This document shows, one piece after another, positions 16,353 to 29,319 of a DNA stretch of 64,000 bases (its first letter is position 1; every line of letters starts with the position of its first letter). Source of the stretch: Jeotgalibacillus sp. S-D1. Its GTDB lineage: Bacteria; Bacillota; Bacilli; Bacillales; Jeotgalibacillaceae. The stretch is from assembly GCF_004358665.1 (NCBI RefSeq), contig NZ_SMZR01000002.1, positions 62,001-126,000 of the forward strand, in the 5' to 3' direction. The position numbers and the translations under genes were made by a program. Below the pieces are notes generated by a model. The model ran no database searches. It had not been told where the DNA came from and saw only the letters and a list, made by a program, of their open reading frames with translations.

Positions 16353-17210
16353 TTATTTAGCAATAAAATCCAGAATGAATTGATTCACAATACGAGGCTG
16401 TTCATGCTGAACCCAATGAGTTGCGTCAACAAGTGTCACATTTGCATTGGCACACTTTTTAGCACTTTCCTCAGCCACCTGCAGGGTTAAAAAAGAATCT
16501 CTATATCCCCATATGATTTGAACGGGCAAATCAATGTTTGGGAAAGATACCTGATCCCGCAGACCGCTGCTTAATCCTCTATACCAGTTAATCATTGATC
16601 GCACCGCATTGGGCTGAGACCAGGCAGCAGTATATTTATTGATATCGTTCGGCTTAAATGCATTCCCTTCCCCAGATCCCGATAATGATTTTTTCAAAAA
16701 CTCATAATCATTTGCCTGAAGCAATTTTTCTGGAAGACGCGGGATTTGAAAAAATAGTACATACCAGCTTCGTAATAACTGGCTGGGTGATTTTCTTATA
16801 ACCTTGCTGAATACCTCTGGATGAGGACTGTTAAGGATAATTAGCTTTTCAACAAATTCAGGACGGGTCGATGCAAGATGCCATGCTGCAATTCCTCCCC
16901 AGTCATGGCCGGCTATGATTGATTTATCACGTCCGAAGTGTTTTATTAACCCAATAACGTCATCTCTTAATTCATCCAGCTGATAGCTGCTGACCTCTTC
17001 AGGCTTGTCGCTTAGATTATAGCCCCTTTGATCGGGAACCACCACACGGTACCCTTTTTCCACCAGCGGTTCAATTTGATGTCTCCAGCTGTACCAGAAT
17101 TCAGGAAAACCATGCAATAACACAATAAGCGGACCATCTTCAGGTCCGGCTGTTCCTGTATGTAAGGTAACGCCATTTACTTTTATTTTTGTAAATTCCA
17201 ATTGATTCAT
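16353..17210 (-). CDS. Alpha/beta hydrolase, epoxide-hydrolase type
   Basis: 285 residues from ATG 17210, with GGAGG seven bases upstream; earlier in-frame starts up to 17288 have weaker sites and add a non-homologous tail. Motifs: HGFPEFWYSWRHQ (oxyanion HGxP, about 31-43), AGHDWGG with aspartate as nucleophile (about 98-104), and DATHWVQHEQP with the catalytic histidine near 260. An aspartate nucleophile and a cap domain with a conserved Tyr (NWYRG) fit epoxide hydrolases and the related YfhM. The natural substrate is unknown. It is a single-gene unit between the ssrA terminator and its own hairpin. Confidence 0.85.
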   Translation of the reverse strand: MNQLEFTKIKVNGVTLHTGTAGPEDGPLIVLLHGFPEFWYSWRHQIEPLVEKGYRVVVPDQRGYNLSDKPEEVSSYQLDELRDDVIGLIKHFGRDKSIIAGHDWGGIAAWHLASTRPEFVEKLIILNSPHPEVFSKVIRKSPSQLLRSWYVLFFQIPRLPEKLLQANDYEFLKKSLSGSGEGNAFKPNDINKYTAAWSQPNAVRSMINWYRGLSSGLRDQVSFPNIDLPVQIIWGYRDSFLTLQVAEESAKKCANANVTLVDATHWVQHEQPRIVNQFILDFIAK

Positions 17211-17291
17211 GCTTTTTCCTCCATTCATATTTTTCCTATTGTTTTCTTTACTCTTAAATTGGAGGATGCAAACATTATATTTAACCATAAA

Positions 17292-17320
17292 AAGAACTGC
17301 AGTCAGTGACTGCAGTTCTT
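17292..17320 (-). terminator. Terminator of ssrA
   Basis: AAGAACTGCAGTCA and TGACTGCAGTTCTT form a 14-base perfect inverted repeat, followed on the minus strand by TTTTTATGG. It lies 51 bases after the 3' end of tmRNA. Confidence 0.88.
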
Positions 17321-17370
17321 ATAACTTCAAAAGTATGTGATTTAAAACAATTTGCCACCAAATATGTATT

Positions 17371-17730
17371 TGGTGGAGACGGTGGGAGTCGAACCCACGT
17401 CCAGAAACTTTCACACTTAAGCGTCTACGAGCGTATTCAATCAATTCGCATTTCGCCAGCTCTTATGCCGATTGACAGGCGTCCAAGTGGCTAATCTGAT
17501 TAGTCTCTTCAGTCGACCTCAGATGGTGGCCGAACAGCGTATCCCACTGATAAGTGAGCCTCATACAGGTCTACATGGGAGATAGACAGGTGAGGCCTCA
17601 AGTGCGTATTAGGCAGCTAGAGCTAAATCTTGTTTGTTGTTAACTATTTGTGTTGACGTTGATGACGAAGACGATCCCTCCGGCTCGCGACTCAAGCTCG
17701 AATCATTCCTGTCGAATCCGTAACGTCCCC
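17371..17730 (-). ncRNA. ssrA: Transfer-messenger RNA (tmRNA)
   Basis: 360 bases on the minus strand. The 5' end GGGGACG pairs with CGTCTCC before the encoded ACCA. The tRNA-like half shows GGTTCGACTCC (T arm) and GGATTCGACAGG near the 5' end. The tag reading frame ends LALAA-stop (TTA GCT CTA GCT GCC TAA). The conserved AATAGT element precedes it, so resumption likely starts at the codon AAC after AATAGTT, giving the tag NNKQDLALAA after the alanine charged on tmRNA. It rescues stalled ribosomes together with SmpB, encoded just upstream. A tag starting with Asn rather than Gly or Ala is unusual; the exact resume codon is inferred. Confidence 0.96.
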
Positions 17731-17828
17731 TTGATCAAGGAAGAAAGAGGATATGATCCTTTTTCTTGTACGGGATTCCCGGTAAAAGTCGGGATTGAGT
17801 TGCATTGTCGCTTTGAGCGACTACTAAC

Positions 17829-17856
17829 AGTATAACATAAACTGCAATTTTTTCAA
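17829..17856 (-). promoter_or_regulatory. Promoter of ssrA
   Basis: On the minus strand, -35 TTGAAA (17851-17856), a 16-base spacer and -10 TATACT (17829-17834) with an upstream TG. The start would be near 17822, giving a precursor leader of about 90 bases. A GTCGCT/AGCGAC hairpin (17807-17821) lies at its very 5' end. Confidence 0.75.
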
Positions 17857-17865
17857 CCAGTTTGA

Positions 17866-18330
17866 TTACCGCTGACTATCTTTGAATGCCCGGGCAATTT
17901 CGCGTTTCGCTTCTTTTTTCTTTAGTGTATCCCGCTTATCATAATTTTTCTTACCCTTTGCAAGTCCAATAAGAACCTTTGCAAAACCGTCTTTTAAATA
18001 CATTTTAAGCGGCACGATTGAGTAGCCCTGCTGCTTTGTTGCTCCTATTAACTTATTAATCTGCTGGCGGTGAAGCAATAGTTTACGTTCACGCAGCGGA
18101 TCATGGTTAAACTGATTTCCCTGCTCGTACGGGCTGATATGGGCATTGTTTAAAAAAACCTCGCCATTGCTGATTCTGGCAAATGAATCTTTTAATTGAA
18201 CACGGCCGTTGCGAATTGATTTGATTTCAGTTCCCCGCAGGACAATTCCCGCTTCATAGGTTTCTTCTATAAAATAATCATGATTTGCTTTCTTATTTTG
18301 TGCAACAACTTTTCCTGATCCCTTTGGCAT
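17866..18330 (-). CDS. smpB: SsrA-binding protein
   Basis: 154 residues from ATG 18330, with AAGGAGGAG upstream. The OB-fold protein binds the tRNA-like part of tmRNA and delivers it to stalled ribosomes. Family signatures are visible: [21 protein letters not shown] (as [13 protein letters not shown] near 10-22), [21 protein letters not shown] (as GTEIKSIR and QLKDSFA), the LLLH segment, and the basic C-terminal tail [20 protein letters not shown] (as [20 protein letters not shown]) that inserts into the decoding centre. It is followed by ssrA on the same strand, and preceded by rnr with a 63-base gap; this is the standard Bacillales order. Confidence 0.98.
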   Translation of the reverse strand: MPKGSGKVVAQNKKANHDYFIEETYEAGIVLRGTEIKSIRNGRVQLKDSFARISNGEVFLNNAHISPYEQGNQFNHDPLRERKLLLHRQQINKLIGATKQQGYSIVPLKMYLKDGFAKVLIGLAKGKKNYDKRDTLKKKEAKREIARAFKDSQR

Positions 18331-18357
18331 TAGTGGCTCCTCCTTATAGCGAGCAAT

Positions 18358-18379
18358 GCGGCAGTGCTTCCACTGCCGC
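18358..18379 (-). other. Strong GC hairpin between rnr and smpB without T-tract
   Basis: GCGGCAGTG and CACTGCCGC pair perfectly around a four-base loop. No T-run follows on the minus strand; the smpB ribosome site comes next. It may act as an mRNA processing or stability element rather than a terminator. Confidence 0.6.
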
Positions 18380-18393
18380 CCCCGCCTGTATAT

Positions 18394-20766
18394 CTACCGC
18401 TTTTTCTTGCGGCTCTTTTGGTTTTTAGTATTTTTATTCGCACTGTTTGAGTTTCCGCCGAAGAATTTGTTTTTCTTCTTTTTCTTCTTTTCAGAAGTGG
18501 CAACCGAAGGACGTTCACTGCCGGAGCGCTGCTTTCCGCCGCGCTTGTCAGAAGACCCGGATTTCCCGCGTCCGCCTCCGCTTTGAATGACTCGGGCCGT
18601 TTCCCGTCGGTCACGGCGAGGTGTACCTTTCATTCCCACAATTTCAAAATCAATCGCACGTTCATCTTTATTCACATTGACTACACGCACCGTTATTTCA
18701 TCCCCAATGCGGAATACATTGGCAGTACGTTCCCCAATCATCGCCATATGGCGGTCATCAAAACGATAGTAATCGTCTGTCATATAGCTGACATGCACTA
18801 GTCCTTCGATGGTGTTAGGTAGTTCAACAAACATCCCAAAGTTAGTAACTGAACTGATAACACCGTCAAATTCTTCCCCGATTTTATCAAGCATATATTC
18901 TGCTTTTTTCAGTTCATCCGTTTCCCGTTCTGCGTCCACAGCACGGCGTTCGCGGCCGGATGTATGGGCAGCAATCTCAGGAAGGCGGTCACTCCACTTT
19001 TGCTGTGTTTTTTGATCGACCTTTTTGTTGATCAAATAAGTACGGATCAAACGGTGCACAATCAAATCAGGATATCTTCGAATTGGTGAAGTAAAATGAG
19101 TATAAAACTCTGTTGCAAGCCCGAAGTGTCCCAGGCTGTTGTCGTCATATTTTGCCTGCTGCATAGAGCGAAGCATCATCGTGGAAACAACCATTTCCTC
19201 TGGACGGCCCGCTACATCATCGATAATTTCCTGCAATGCTCTTGGATGAATTTCATTTCCAGAGCCTTTTACAACAAGACCAAAGTTCGTAATAAAATCA
19301 AAGAATCGCTGCAGCTTTTCTTCCTTTGGATCCTCATGAATTCGGTAAATAAACGGCAGGTTCATCCAGTGAAAATGCTCTGCCACTGTTTCATTTGCAG
19401 CCAGCATAAATTCTTCAATCAGTTTTTCACCCACTGACCGTTCCCGAATGCCTATGTCGGTTGGGTGGCCTTCTTCATCTACAAATACTTTTGCTTCTTT
19501 AAAATCAAAATCGATTGCGCCTCGTCCAAAACGTTTGTCCCGCAATATAGCAGCCAGTTTTTCCATGTCTTTAAACATTGGCACAAGCGTTTCATATTTA
19601 GCAATAAGCGCTTCATCATGATCAACGAGGATCGAGTTTACATCGCCATAAGTCATTCGCTCATTCGTCCGTATCACACTTTGGAAAATATCGTGATTGA
19701 TCACACCGCCGTTTTGATCGATTTCCATTTCACAAGACAGCGTTAATCGATCCACTTTAGGATTCAATGAACAAATTCCATTCGATAATCGATGAGGAAT
19801 CATAGGGATAACACGATCAACTAAATACACACTCGTTCCGCGGTCATAGGCTTCTTCATCAAGCGGTGAACCTTCTGTCACATAATGGCTGACATCTGCT
19901 ATGTGAACGCCAAGAAGATAATTGCCGTTATCAAGTTTTTTCAGTGAGATTGCATCATCCAGATCCTTCGCATCGGCACCATCAATTGTAACCGCCACTT
20001 CTTCACGAAGATCCCGTCTGCCGTTCAGGTCTTCCGGATCAATTTCATCCGGAACTTCATTCGCCTGCTTTAATACTTCTTTCGGAAATTCAACCTCAAT
20101 GCCATGCTTATGGATGACAGATAAGATATCCACTCCCGGATCATTTTTATGTCCAAGAATCTCACTAACTTCTCCTTCAGCACTTTTACGTCCATCAGGA
20201 TAGGCTGTAATTTGAACAATGACTTTATGACCCTCTATTGCCCCTTTGCTTGCATTTTTGGGGATAAAGATGTCACTGGCCATTTTTTTATCATCCGGTA
20301 TAACAAAACCAAAATTTGAGCTTTCCGTATACGTTCCAACGACCTGTGTCACACCGCGTTCAATGATACGAACAACCGTGCCTTCCTGACGTCCGCCAGA
20401 AGATTCTTTTGATACACGCACCAGTACAGTATCGCCATGCATGGCATTGGCGGTTTCGTTTGGCGGAATAAACACATCATTCATATCAGCTTCTTCCGGG
20501 ATTAAAAAGGCAAATCCTTTTGCGTGGCCAGAAAGCTTGCCGCGTACCAGGTTCATTCTTTCAGGCAGACCATACCGGTTGCTTCGGGTGCGGACGATGC
20601 GCCCTTTCTCTTCGAGCAATACTAATGCCTTTACGAGATATTTAAAATCATCTGAATCCTCAATTTTAAAGGATTCCTCAAGCTCCTGAACGGTTAAAGG
20701 CTTGTACACCTCATCCCGCATAAAAGCCAGCAGGTCATCCATCATTTTCTTCATATTTTCATCCAT
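18394..20766 (-). CDS. rnr: Ribonuclease R
   Basis: 790 residues from ATG 20766, with AGGAGGGG upstream. This 3'-5' exoribonuclease degrades structured RNA and trans-translated mRNAs. Domain order: winged-helix N-terminus (1-70), two cold-shock domains (about 70-230), an RNB catalytic domain starting near 255 with [14 protein letters not shown] (262-275, metal-binding aspartates) and [28 protein letters not shown] (as [11 protein letters not shown]), an S1 domain near 636-716, then a Lys/Arg/Gly-rich tail of about 75 residues. The low-complexity tail is typical of the family. It is co-directional with smpB and ssrA, consistent with joint action in mRNA quality control. Confidence 0.97.
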   Translation of the reverse strand: MDENMKKMMDDLLAFMRDEVYKPLTVQELEESFKIEDSDDFKYLVKALVLLEEKGRIVRTRSNRYGLPERMNLVRGKLSGHAKGFAFLIPEEADMNDVFIPPNETANAMHGDTVLVRVSKESSGGRQEGTVVRIIERGVTQVVGTYTESSNFGFVIPDDKKMASDIFIPKNASKGAIEGHKVIVQITAYPDGRKSAEGEVSEILGHKNDPGVDILSVIHKHGIEVEFPKEVLKQANEVPDEIDPEDLNGRRDLREEVAVTIDGADAKDLDDAISLKKLDNGNYLLGVHIADVSHYVTEGSPLDEEAYDRGTSVYLVDRVIPMIPHRLSNGICSLNPKVDRLTLSCEMEIDQNGGVINHDIFQSVIRTNERMTYGDVNSILVDHDEALIAKYETLVPMFKDMEKLAAILRDKRFGRGAIDFDFKEAKVFVDEEGHPTDIGIRERSVGEKLIEEFMLAANETVAEHFHWMNLPFIYRIHEDPKEEKLQRFFDFITNFGLVVKGSGNEIHPRALQEIIDDVAGRPEEMVVSTMMLRSMQQAKYDDNSLGHFGLATEFYTHFTSPIRRYPDLIVHRLIRTYLINKKVDQKTQQKWSDRLPEIAAHTSGRERRAVDAERETDELKKAEYMLDKIGEEFDGVISSVTNFGMFVELPNTIEGLVHVSYMTDDYYRFDDRHMAMIGERTANVFRIGDEITVRVVNVNKDERAIDFEIVGMKGTPRRDRRETARVIQSGGGRGKSGSSDKRGGKQRSGSERPSVATSEKKKKKKNKFFGGNSNSANKNTKNQKSRKKKR

Positions 20767-20801
20767 TGACTAAACCCCTCCTCTGCAGCGTTTTTATCTA
20801 T

Positions 20802-21554
20802 TTATTTTTCAACAGACCAGTCAAGTGAATCCAGGAACTGGAGTACATCTTGATGAAGCTGTTCTTTTTCCTTATCAAGCGTAATGACATGGCCGGATTC
20901 TTCATACCATTTAAGTTTTTTATCATCAGTTTCAACATTATCATGAATGATATTTGCTGAATCAGTATTAATCATATGATCATGGCGCCCCTGCACCACG
21001 AATGTCGGTGTATAAATCATATCGACCGAGTTTCGCACATCACCAATTAATGATTGAAGCGCTGCTAATGTTTCCATCGGTGTTTTAGCGAATTCTTTCA
21101 TTTCTTTTTCGACCTGCTCTTCGTCTTTACCTTCATACTTTTTAAATTCGCGGGCGTACTCTAAAACTCCTTTGTACATGACTTCTTCACTCTTTATGTA
21201 CATTGGCGCACACATCGTCACAATACCCTTCACAGGTACAGTGTAACCCAATTTAAGCGAAAATACGCCCCCTAAAGAAAGTCCGGCTACAGCAATTTCT
21301 TCATATCCCTGACTCTTTAAATGATCGTAGCCCTTCATTACATCCTTCCACCAGTCTTTAGGTCCCGTTTTCACCAGTTCTTCCGGTGGAACTCCATGCC
21401 CTTTATAATGAGGTGCGTGCGAAGAGTAGCCATTTTTCTCCAAAAAGCGGCCGAGCATGCGAACGTCAGACGAATTGCCTGTAAATCCATGCAACAAAAG
21501 AACAGCCCGCTTTCCTCCTTCAAATGTAAATGGTTTTGGCAAATTTAGTTTCAT
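20802..21554 (-). CDS. est: Carboxylesterase, Est30/YvaK type
   Basis: 250 residues from ATG 21554, chosen because family members begin MK..PKPFTF; a GTG four codons upstream overlaps the ribosome site. The alpha/beta hydrolase motifs are [18 protein letters not shown] (oxyanion region, about 19-36), GLSLGG with Ser nucleophile near residue 93, an aspartate in VQGRHDHMI, and the catalytic histidine in ESGHVITLD. The cap region is short, as in thermostable Est30. It hydrolyses short-chain esters; the physiological substrate is unknown. It sits 35 bases upstream of rnr, between rnr and secG as in Bacillus subtilis. Confidence 0.93.
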   Translation of the reverse strand: MKLNLPKPFTFEGGKRAVLLLHGFTGNSSDVRMLGRFLEKNGYSSHAPHYKGHGVPPEELVKTGPKDWWKDVMKGYDHLKSQGYEEIAVAGLSLGGVFSLKLGYTVPVKGIVTMCAPMYIKSEEVMYKGVLEYAREFKKYEGKDEEQVEKEMKEFAKTPMETLAALQSLIGDVRNSVDMIYTPTFVVQGRHDHMINTDSANIIHDNVETDDKKLKWYEESGHVITLDKEKEQLHQDVLQFLDSLDWSVEK

Positions 21555-21673
21555 TGAATCTTTCACTCCTGTATAGTCAATTATTACTTTAATTTTAGTA
21601 AAGTGACGGACAAAATGCTAATGTACTGTTTAATGAAAGACGTTTGCTGTCTGCCTAGCATGCCCCATGCAAA

Positions 21674-21710
21674 TAAAAAAAGCCCGACCAATAGTGTTTT
21701 GATCAGGGCA
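21674..21710 (-). terminator. Terminator of secG
   Basis: On the minus strand GCCCTGATC pairs with GGTCGGGC (one bulge) and is followed by TTTTTTTATTT. It starts nine bases after the secG stop. Confidence 0.8.
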
Positions 21711-21718
21711 TGTGTTTA

Positions 21719-21952
21719 TTATTTTACAACGAATGCGACAGCAATAGTTAAAACGAAAAACAATACCGCAAGTACAATTGTAATACGGTTCAATACTAAG
21801 TCGATTCCCCGCGCTTTCTGTTTACCGAACAACTGCTCAGCACCACCTGAGATCGCGCCTGATAGACCAGCACTTTTACCGGATTGCAATAATACGACCA
21901 CAATCAAAGAAATACATGTAATAACCAGCAACACTGTTAATAAAGTTTCCAT
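21719..21952 (-). CDS. secG: Preprotein translocase subunit SecG
   Basis: 77 residues from ATG 21952, with AGGAGG upstream. There are two membrane spans (about 3-22 and 52-73). Between them lies the conserved [29 protein letters not shown], seen as [19 protein letters not shown] and LFGKQKARG, the SecG hallmark. It is the accessory membrane subunit of the SecYEG channel. Length is normal. It has its own promoter and terminator. Confidence 0.96.
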   Translation of the reverse strand: METLLTVLLVITCISLIVVVLLQSGKSAGLSGAISGGAEQLFGKQKARGIDLVLNRITIVLAVLFFVLTIAVAFVVK

Positions 21953-21989
21953 GAGTCCCACCTCCTGCAACGAACATCACAATGAATCA

Positions 21990-22018
21990 ATTTTATCACA
22001 GCATTCATCTGGAGACAA
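21990..22018 (-). promoter_or_regulatory. Promoter of secG
   Basis: On the minus strand, -35 TTGTCT (22013-22018), a 17-base spacer and -10 TAAAAT (21990-21995). The predicted leader is about 30 bases. Confidence 0.6.
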
Positions 22019-22085
22019 TCTTTCTTTTAGTGTGCCAGGGGTTGGTGTGCTCGCAGTGATGAGCGGGATTTGTGAAGGATAGCTG

Positions 22086-22328
22086 GTGGGGTTCAAGGGC
22101 AAATTGGGTTGGGCAGTTGGCGGTGTATTATTTTTCGATCAACTTTTTCGTTTAATCGCTCATGTTCTGGCGTTTATCGATCATGTTTCACCTTTTATCG
22201 AAACACTTTGGAGATATATCGATCACTATTTCATGTTTTTCGGTCATACCACGCTGCACCGCCCAAATAGCCAATCACATACCCTATCTCAAAAAAAATT
22301 CACTCACAACTTGCATTCATATTTGTAA
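22086..22328 (+). CDS. Possible small repeat protein with six heptapeptides (doubtful)
   Basis: An open frame of 80 codons starts at GTG 22086 with AAGGA six bases upstream. It reads six successive heptads FFDQLFR, LIAHVLA, FIDHVSP, FIETLWR, YIDHYFM, FFGHTTL, encoded by the 21-base DNA repeats at 22130-22255. An aromatic or aliphatic residue, Ile or Phe, an acidic residue and His recur at fixed heptad positions. No known domain is recognised. The frame may be a by-product of a DNA repeat; no promoter was seen. Low confidence as a gene. Confidence 0.2.
   Translation: MGFKGKLGWAVGGVLFFDQLFRLIAHVLAFIDHVSPFIETLWRYIDHYFMFFGHTTLHRPNSQSHTLSQKKFTHNLHSYL
22130..22255. repeat. Six degenerate 21-bp tandem units
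   Basis: The CG dinucleotide of a TTTATCGATCATGTTT-like unit falls at 22136, 22157, 22178, 22199, 22220 and 22241, exactly 21 bases apart each time. Units diverge at many other positions. This block fills the middle of the 21953-22397 intergenic stretch between secG and the ABC exporter. Confidence 0.8.
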
Positions 22329-22351
22329 AACAACCGCTTTCCACATAAAAT
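22323..22351 (+). promoter_or_regulatory. Promoter of the ABC exporter genes
   Basis: -35 TTGTAA (22323-22328), a 17-base spacer and -10 TAAAAT (22346-22351). The predicted leader is about 40 bases. A small inverted repeat GACA-CTAA-TGTC lies between the start and the gene. Confidence 0.5.
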
Positions 22352-22397
22352 AAAATCAGCAAGTGACTGACACTAATGTCGGAAGAGGTGAGAATAG

Positions 22398-23354
22398 ATG
22401 GGCGGTAAAATATATGTTGAGGATGTTGTCAAGACGTTTAAAGGAAATGTGCAGGCAGTAAAAGGCGTTTCCTTACAAGTTGGTGATGGAGAATTTTTTG
22501 CTTTTCTCGGTCCTAACGGTGCAGGGAAATCTACCACTGTTCAGCTATTGACCACATTGTTAAAACCTACTTCAGGGAAACTGGAAGTAGCAGGCTTTGA
22601 TGTAAAAAAAGAACCCGAAAAGGTCCGCCTTGAGATTGGCGTCGCCCTGCAGGAGACAGGCATCGATCCTGATTTAAAAGGAATTGAGCTGCTGGAACTG
22701 CAGGCACGGTTATTTGGATTTTCAAAAAAAGCAGCACGCAGCCGAGCAGAAGAACTTCTTGAGTTGGTTGACTTAACTGATGATGCTTACCGGCTAAGCG
22801 GAAAATATTCAGGAGGAATGCGCAGGCGCCTGGATCTGGCGATGACGCTGGTGCATCAGCCGAAAATATTGTTTCTTGATGAACCAACGACTGGTCTTGA
22901 TCCCATGAACCGCAAAGCCATATGGAAGGAAATTAAACGTTTAAATAAAGAAGAAGGCACAACAATATTTTTGACTACTCAGTATTTAGAAGAAGCAGAT
23001 CAGCTGGCAGACCGGATTTCCATTATTAATAAAGGCGAAATTGTTGCGACCGGCACCCCGGAGGAGTTAAAGCGAACACTTGGATTCGATGCGATTCTGC
23101 TTGAGTTTGATACGGATGAGAAGGCAGTACATGCACAGCAGCTCGCCCATCAAATGAGACACAGCGCAGAGCTGCTGAAGAATGAAGTAACGATTTATGC
23201 CGAAAATGGCACATCAATTTTAGTGGACCTGATCCGTACGCTTGATGAGCATGGGCTCCATCCGTCAAAACTAAATGTTCAGCCTCCATCGCTTGACGAT
23301 GTATTTATTCAAGTGACAAAGGAGCAGAAAAAGGAGGTTGAAACAAGTGAATGA
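22398..23354 (+). CDS. ABC exporter ATP-binding protein, DrrA type
   Basis: 318 residues from ATG 22398, with AGAGGTGAG upstream. Walker A GPNGAGKST (about 39-47), Q-loop in ALQETGIDPDL, signature YSGGMRRRLDLAMTL (about 135-149), Walker [14 protein letters not shown] and the H-loop replaced by Gln (FLTTQYLEEAD), a feature of the daunorubicin-resistance DrrA/CcmA subfamily. A C-terminal domain of about 95 residues follows. Together with the overlapping permease gene it should form an exporter for a hydrophobic drug or lipid-like compound; the substrate cannot be read from sequence. The gene overlaps the permease gene by eight bases. Confidence 0.93.
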   Translation: MGGKIYVEDVVKTFKGNVQAVKGVSLQVGDGEFFAFLGPNGAGKSTTVQLLTTLLKPTSGKLEVAGFDVKKEPEKVRLEIGVALQETGIDPDLKGIELLELQARLFGFSKKAARSRAEELLELVDLTDDAYRLSGKYSGGMRRRLDLAMTLVHQPKILFLDEPTTGLDPMNRKAIWKEIKRLNKEEGTTIFLTTQYLEEADQLADRISIINKGEIVATGTPEELKRTLGFDAILLEFDTDEKAVHAQQLAHQMRHSAELLKNEVTIYAENGTSILVDLIRTLDEHGLHPSKLNVQPPSLDDVFIQVTKEQKKEVETSE

Positions 23355-24138
23355 GACCAAAAGCTCTTTTGCTATGGATACGCTGGTTATGACGAAAAGA
23401 AGTCTGATCACTATTCTGCGTAATCCGCTTATTTTTGTTCCTAACCTGGCCATCAGTATGTTCTTTCTTTTTGTCTATGAAGCCGGTTTGAGCGGAATTG
23501 CCAACCTACCTGCTTTTGAAGGAGCGAATTACCTGGCGTTTATTTTGCCGGTTTCCATTGTTTCGGCTGCGATTGGTGGTGCTGGCGGTGCGGGGCAGGC
23601 GCTGGTTAAGGATTTGGATAATGGTTTTTTCTCAAGACTTCTGCTGACACCGACCTCACGCCTTGCCATCGTGTTGGGACCCATTATCGCGGGTATGCTG
23701 CAGCTGGTTATTCAAGCAGGTTTGATTATTGCTGTTGGATTTTTACTTGGTTTAGAGGTAGCAGGAGGGGCTATGGGCGTTCTCGTCGTTCTTTTATTAA
23801 CTCTCGGCTGGGGGCTGGCGTTTGCCGGATACTCCGTCGGTATTGCGCTACGTGCAAAAAATGCGCAATCTGCCCAGGCAGGAACATTTATCTTTTTCCC
23901 TCTTATCTTTCTAAGCACCACCTTTGTACCTTATGAGCTGATTGAAGCACAGTGGCTGAAAGCAGCAGCAGCGATTAATCCGGTAACCTATTTATTTGAA
24001 GCAATGCGCACGGTATTAATCGACGGCTTTGGAGAGCCGTGGCCAATTATTCTTGGTTTTCTTGTTATTGCAGGGCTTTGTCTAATTACCATTACCTTTT
24101 CAGCTGTTTCTGCAAAACGTGCAGTTAGTACAGATTAA
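23347..24138 (+). CDS. ABC-2 type exporter permease, DrrB type
   Basis: 263 residues from GTG 23347, chosen because AAGGAGG lies nine bases upstream; a TTG at 23338 abuts that site. Six hydrophobic segments fit the ABC-2 permease fold. FFSRLLLTPTSRLAIVLGPI-like sequence after segment 2 (seen as LDNGFFSRLLLTPTSR) is the conserved DrrB cytoplasmic loop. LSTTFVPYELIEAQWLKAAAAINPVTYLFEAMR, seen as INPVTYLFEAMR, is the conserved late motif. It forms the membrane part of the exporter with the preceding ATPase. No transcriptional regulator gene is adjacent. Confidence 0.9.
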   Translation: MNETKSSFAMDTLVMTKRSLITILRNPLIFVPNLAISMFFLFVYEAGLSGIANLPAFEGANYLAFILPVSIVSAAIGGAGGAGQALVKDLDNGFFSRLLLTPTSRLAIVLGPIIAGMLQLVIQAGLIIAVGFLLGLEVAGGAMGVLVVLLLTLGWGLAFAGYSVGIALRAKNAQSAQAGTFIFFPLIFLSTTFVPYELIEAQWLKAAAAINPVTYLFEAMRTVLIDGFGEPWPIILGFLVIAGLCLITITFSAVSAKRAVSTD

Positions 24139-24151
24139 TTTTTACATTTAA

Positions 24152-24350
24152 ATTAATAGCTTTGTTAAATTCGATTATTGATATTTGTACACTGTTAATT
24201 GGAGCTGAAGGTTTGAGACTCCTGCGGGATGTAGCGGTAGAGGTGAGACTTTTGAAACGCGGAGCGTTGAAAAGGGCTCACCCCCGCCCCGCGGAAAGCG
24301 AGCACCTTCGTGCTGCAATCAACATCCTGGTTTAACAAAGCCAAATTAAT
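24152..24350. repeat. Outer inverted GCTTTGTTAAA ends around the 130-bp repeat
   Basis: ATTAATAGCTTTGTTAAA (24152-24169) is mirrored by TTTAACAAAGCC plus AAATTAAT (24331-24350). They flank the 130-bp repeat. The same end GGCTTTGTTAAACC occurs alone at 54190-54203. Confidence 0.6.
24194..24323. repeat. 130-bp intergenic repeat, copy 1
   Basis: It runs from GTTAATTGGAGC to GCTGCAATCAAC and matches the copy at 39842-39971 with about seven differences. It contains GGCTCACCCCCGCCCCGCGG. Ends are near-perfect inverted repeats of 12 bases. It sits between convergent genes, upstream of the eno terminator. No protein is encoded. Confidence 0.9.
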
Positions 24351-24386
24351 AAAAAACCGTCAGCCTGAGAGGACTGACGGTTTTTT
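24351..24386. terminator. Terminator of eno (end of glycolytic operon)
   Basis: AAAAAACCGTCAG pairs with CTGACGGTTTTTT around CCTGAGAGGA; T-rich both ways, so it also serves the convergent ABC exporter genes. Confidence 0.9.
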
Positions 24387-24425
24387 GTATTTCGCCTGGC
24401 AGCCGGAATGCCTGACGATACGCAA

Positions 24426-25733
<1,308 letters not shown>

Positions 25734-25742
25734 TTAGTGGTT

Positions 25743-28053
<2,311 letters not shown>

Positions 28054-28093
28054 TCATTGTAAATCAGCTGCCTGTTACAGCAGTCGTTTGTGC

Positions 28094-29281
28094 CTACTCT
28101 TTATCATTTAAGGCTGTAACACCTGGAAGCTCTTTGCCTTCCATGAATTCAAGAGAGGCACCGCCACCTGTTGAGATATGACTCATTTTATCTGCCAGGC
28201 CGAATTTTTCAACGGCAGCAGCCGAGTCGCCTCCTCCGATGACAGAGTATGTATCCTCTGCATCCGCCAAGGCTTGTCCTACTGCTTTTGTACCGTTAGC
28301 AAAAGTTTCGAGTTCAAACACTCCCATTGGTCCGTTCCAAATTACAAGCTTCGAGTCTTTGATTACATTACTGTAAAGCTCGCGTGTTTTCGGTCCAATA
28401 TCAAGTCCTTCCCAGTCTGACGGGATCGAATCGACAGCTACTTCTTTTGTATTAGCGCTGTCTGAAAAGTCATCTGCTACAACAATATCAACCGGCATGT
28501 AGAATTTAACGCCTTTGTCTTCTGCTTTTTTAATAAACTGGTTTGCTAAATCAATTTTATCTTCTTCAAGAAGTGATTTACCAATCTCATGGCCTTGTGC
28601 TTTTAAGAATGTGTAAGCAAGTCCGCCGCCAATGATCAGGTTATCCACATTGTCTAACAGATTATCAATAACACCAATCTTATCCTTCACTTTCGCTCCG
28701 CCAATAATTGCTGTAAATGGACGTTCCGGATTAGACAGGGCTTTCCCAAGTACATCCAGCTCTTTTTCCATCAGCAGTCCGGAAACTGCAGGTAAATGCT
28801 GTGCAATTCCAGCAGTGGATGCATGGGCACGGTGAGCTGCACCGAATGCATCATTAACATATACATCAGCTAATGCTGCAAATTCTTTCGCAAGCTCCTG
28901 ATCATTTTTTTCTTCTCCAGGATAGAAACGGACATTTTCAAGAACAAGAACGTCTCCCTCCTGCAATTCCTCAACAGCTTGTTTGGCTTGGTCGCCGTAA
29001 GCTTCATCCACTTTTTTCACATCTTTGCCAAGAAGTTCGCCAAGATGCTTTGCAACCGGTGTCAGGCGAAGCTCTTCAACCACTTCCCCTTTTGGCCGGC
29101 CAAGGTGACTGGCAAGAATGACTTTCGCACCTGCTTCTACAAGATGTTTAATAGTTGGCAGTGCTGCACGAATACGTGTGTCATCTGACACATTTCCTTC
29201 ATTCATTGGAACATTAAAGTCCACGCGGGTAAATACACGTTTTCCTTTTAGCTCAATGTCTTTCATGCTCTTTTTGTTCAT
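28094..29281 (-). CDS. pgk: Phosphoglycerate kinase
   Basis: 395 residues from ATG 29281, with AAGGAGG nine bases upstream. It transfers phosphate from 1,3-bisphosphoglycerate to ADP. Visible: the N-terminal signature [11 protein letters not shown] (about 19-29), SHLGRPKG (about 59-66), the FYPGEEKND hinge region, the [13 protein letters not shown] substrate loop, and [14 protein letters not shown] with [18 protein letters not shown] near the C-terminus for nucleotide binding. Length is typical. A promoter and a terminator-like hairpin lie just upstream, so pgk can be expressed apart from gapA. Confidence 0.98.
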   Translation of the reverse strand: MNKKSMKDIELKGKRVFTRVDFNVPMNEGNVSDDTRIRAALPTIKHLVEAGAKVILASHLGRPKGEVVEELRLTPVAKHLGELLGKDVKKVDEAYGDQAKQAVEELQEGDVLVLENVRFYPGEEKNDQELAKEFAALADVYVNDAFGAAHRAHASTAGIAQHLPAVSGLLMEKELDVLGKALSNPERPFTAIIGGAKVKDKIGVIDNLLDNVDNLIIGGGLAYTFLKAQGHEIGKSLLEEDKIDLANQFIKKAEDKGVKFYMPVDIVVADDFSDSANTKEVAVDSIPSDWEGLDIGPKTRELYSNVIKDSKLVIWNGPMGVFELETFANGTKAVGQALADAEDTYSVIGGGDSAAAVEKFGLADKMSHISTGGGASLEFMEGKELPGVTALNDKE

Positions 29282-29319
29282 TGCAAAAGGCCTCCTTGTA
29301 GTTGTTGAGGGTTACTTTG

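Noticed and set aside
18330-18614. Lys/Arg-rich frames on both strands over the 3' end of rnr
   Set aside because: They are alternative readings of the low-complexity basic tail of RNase R.
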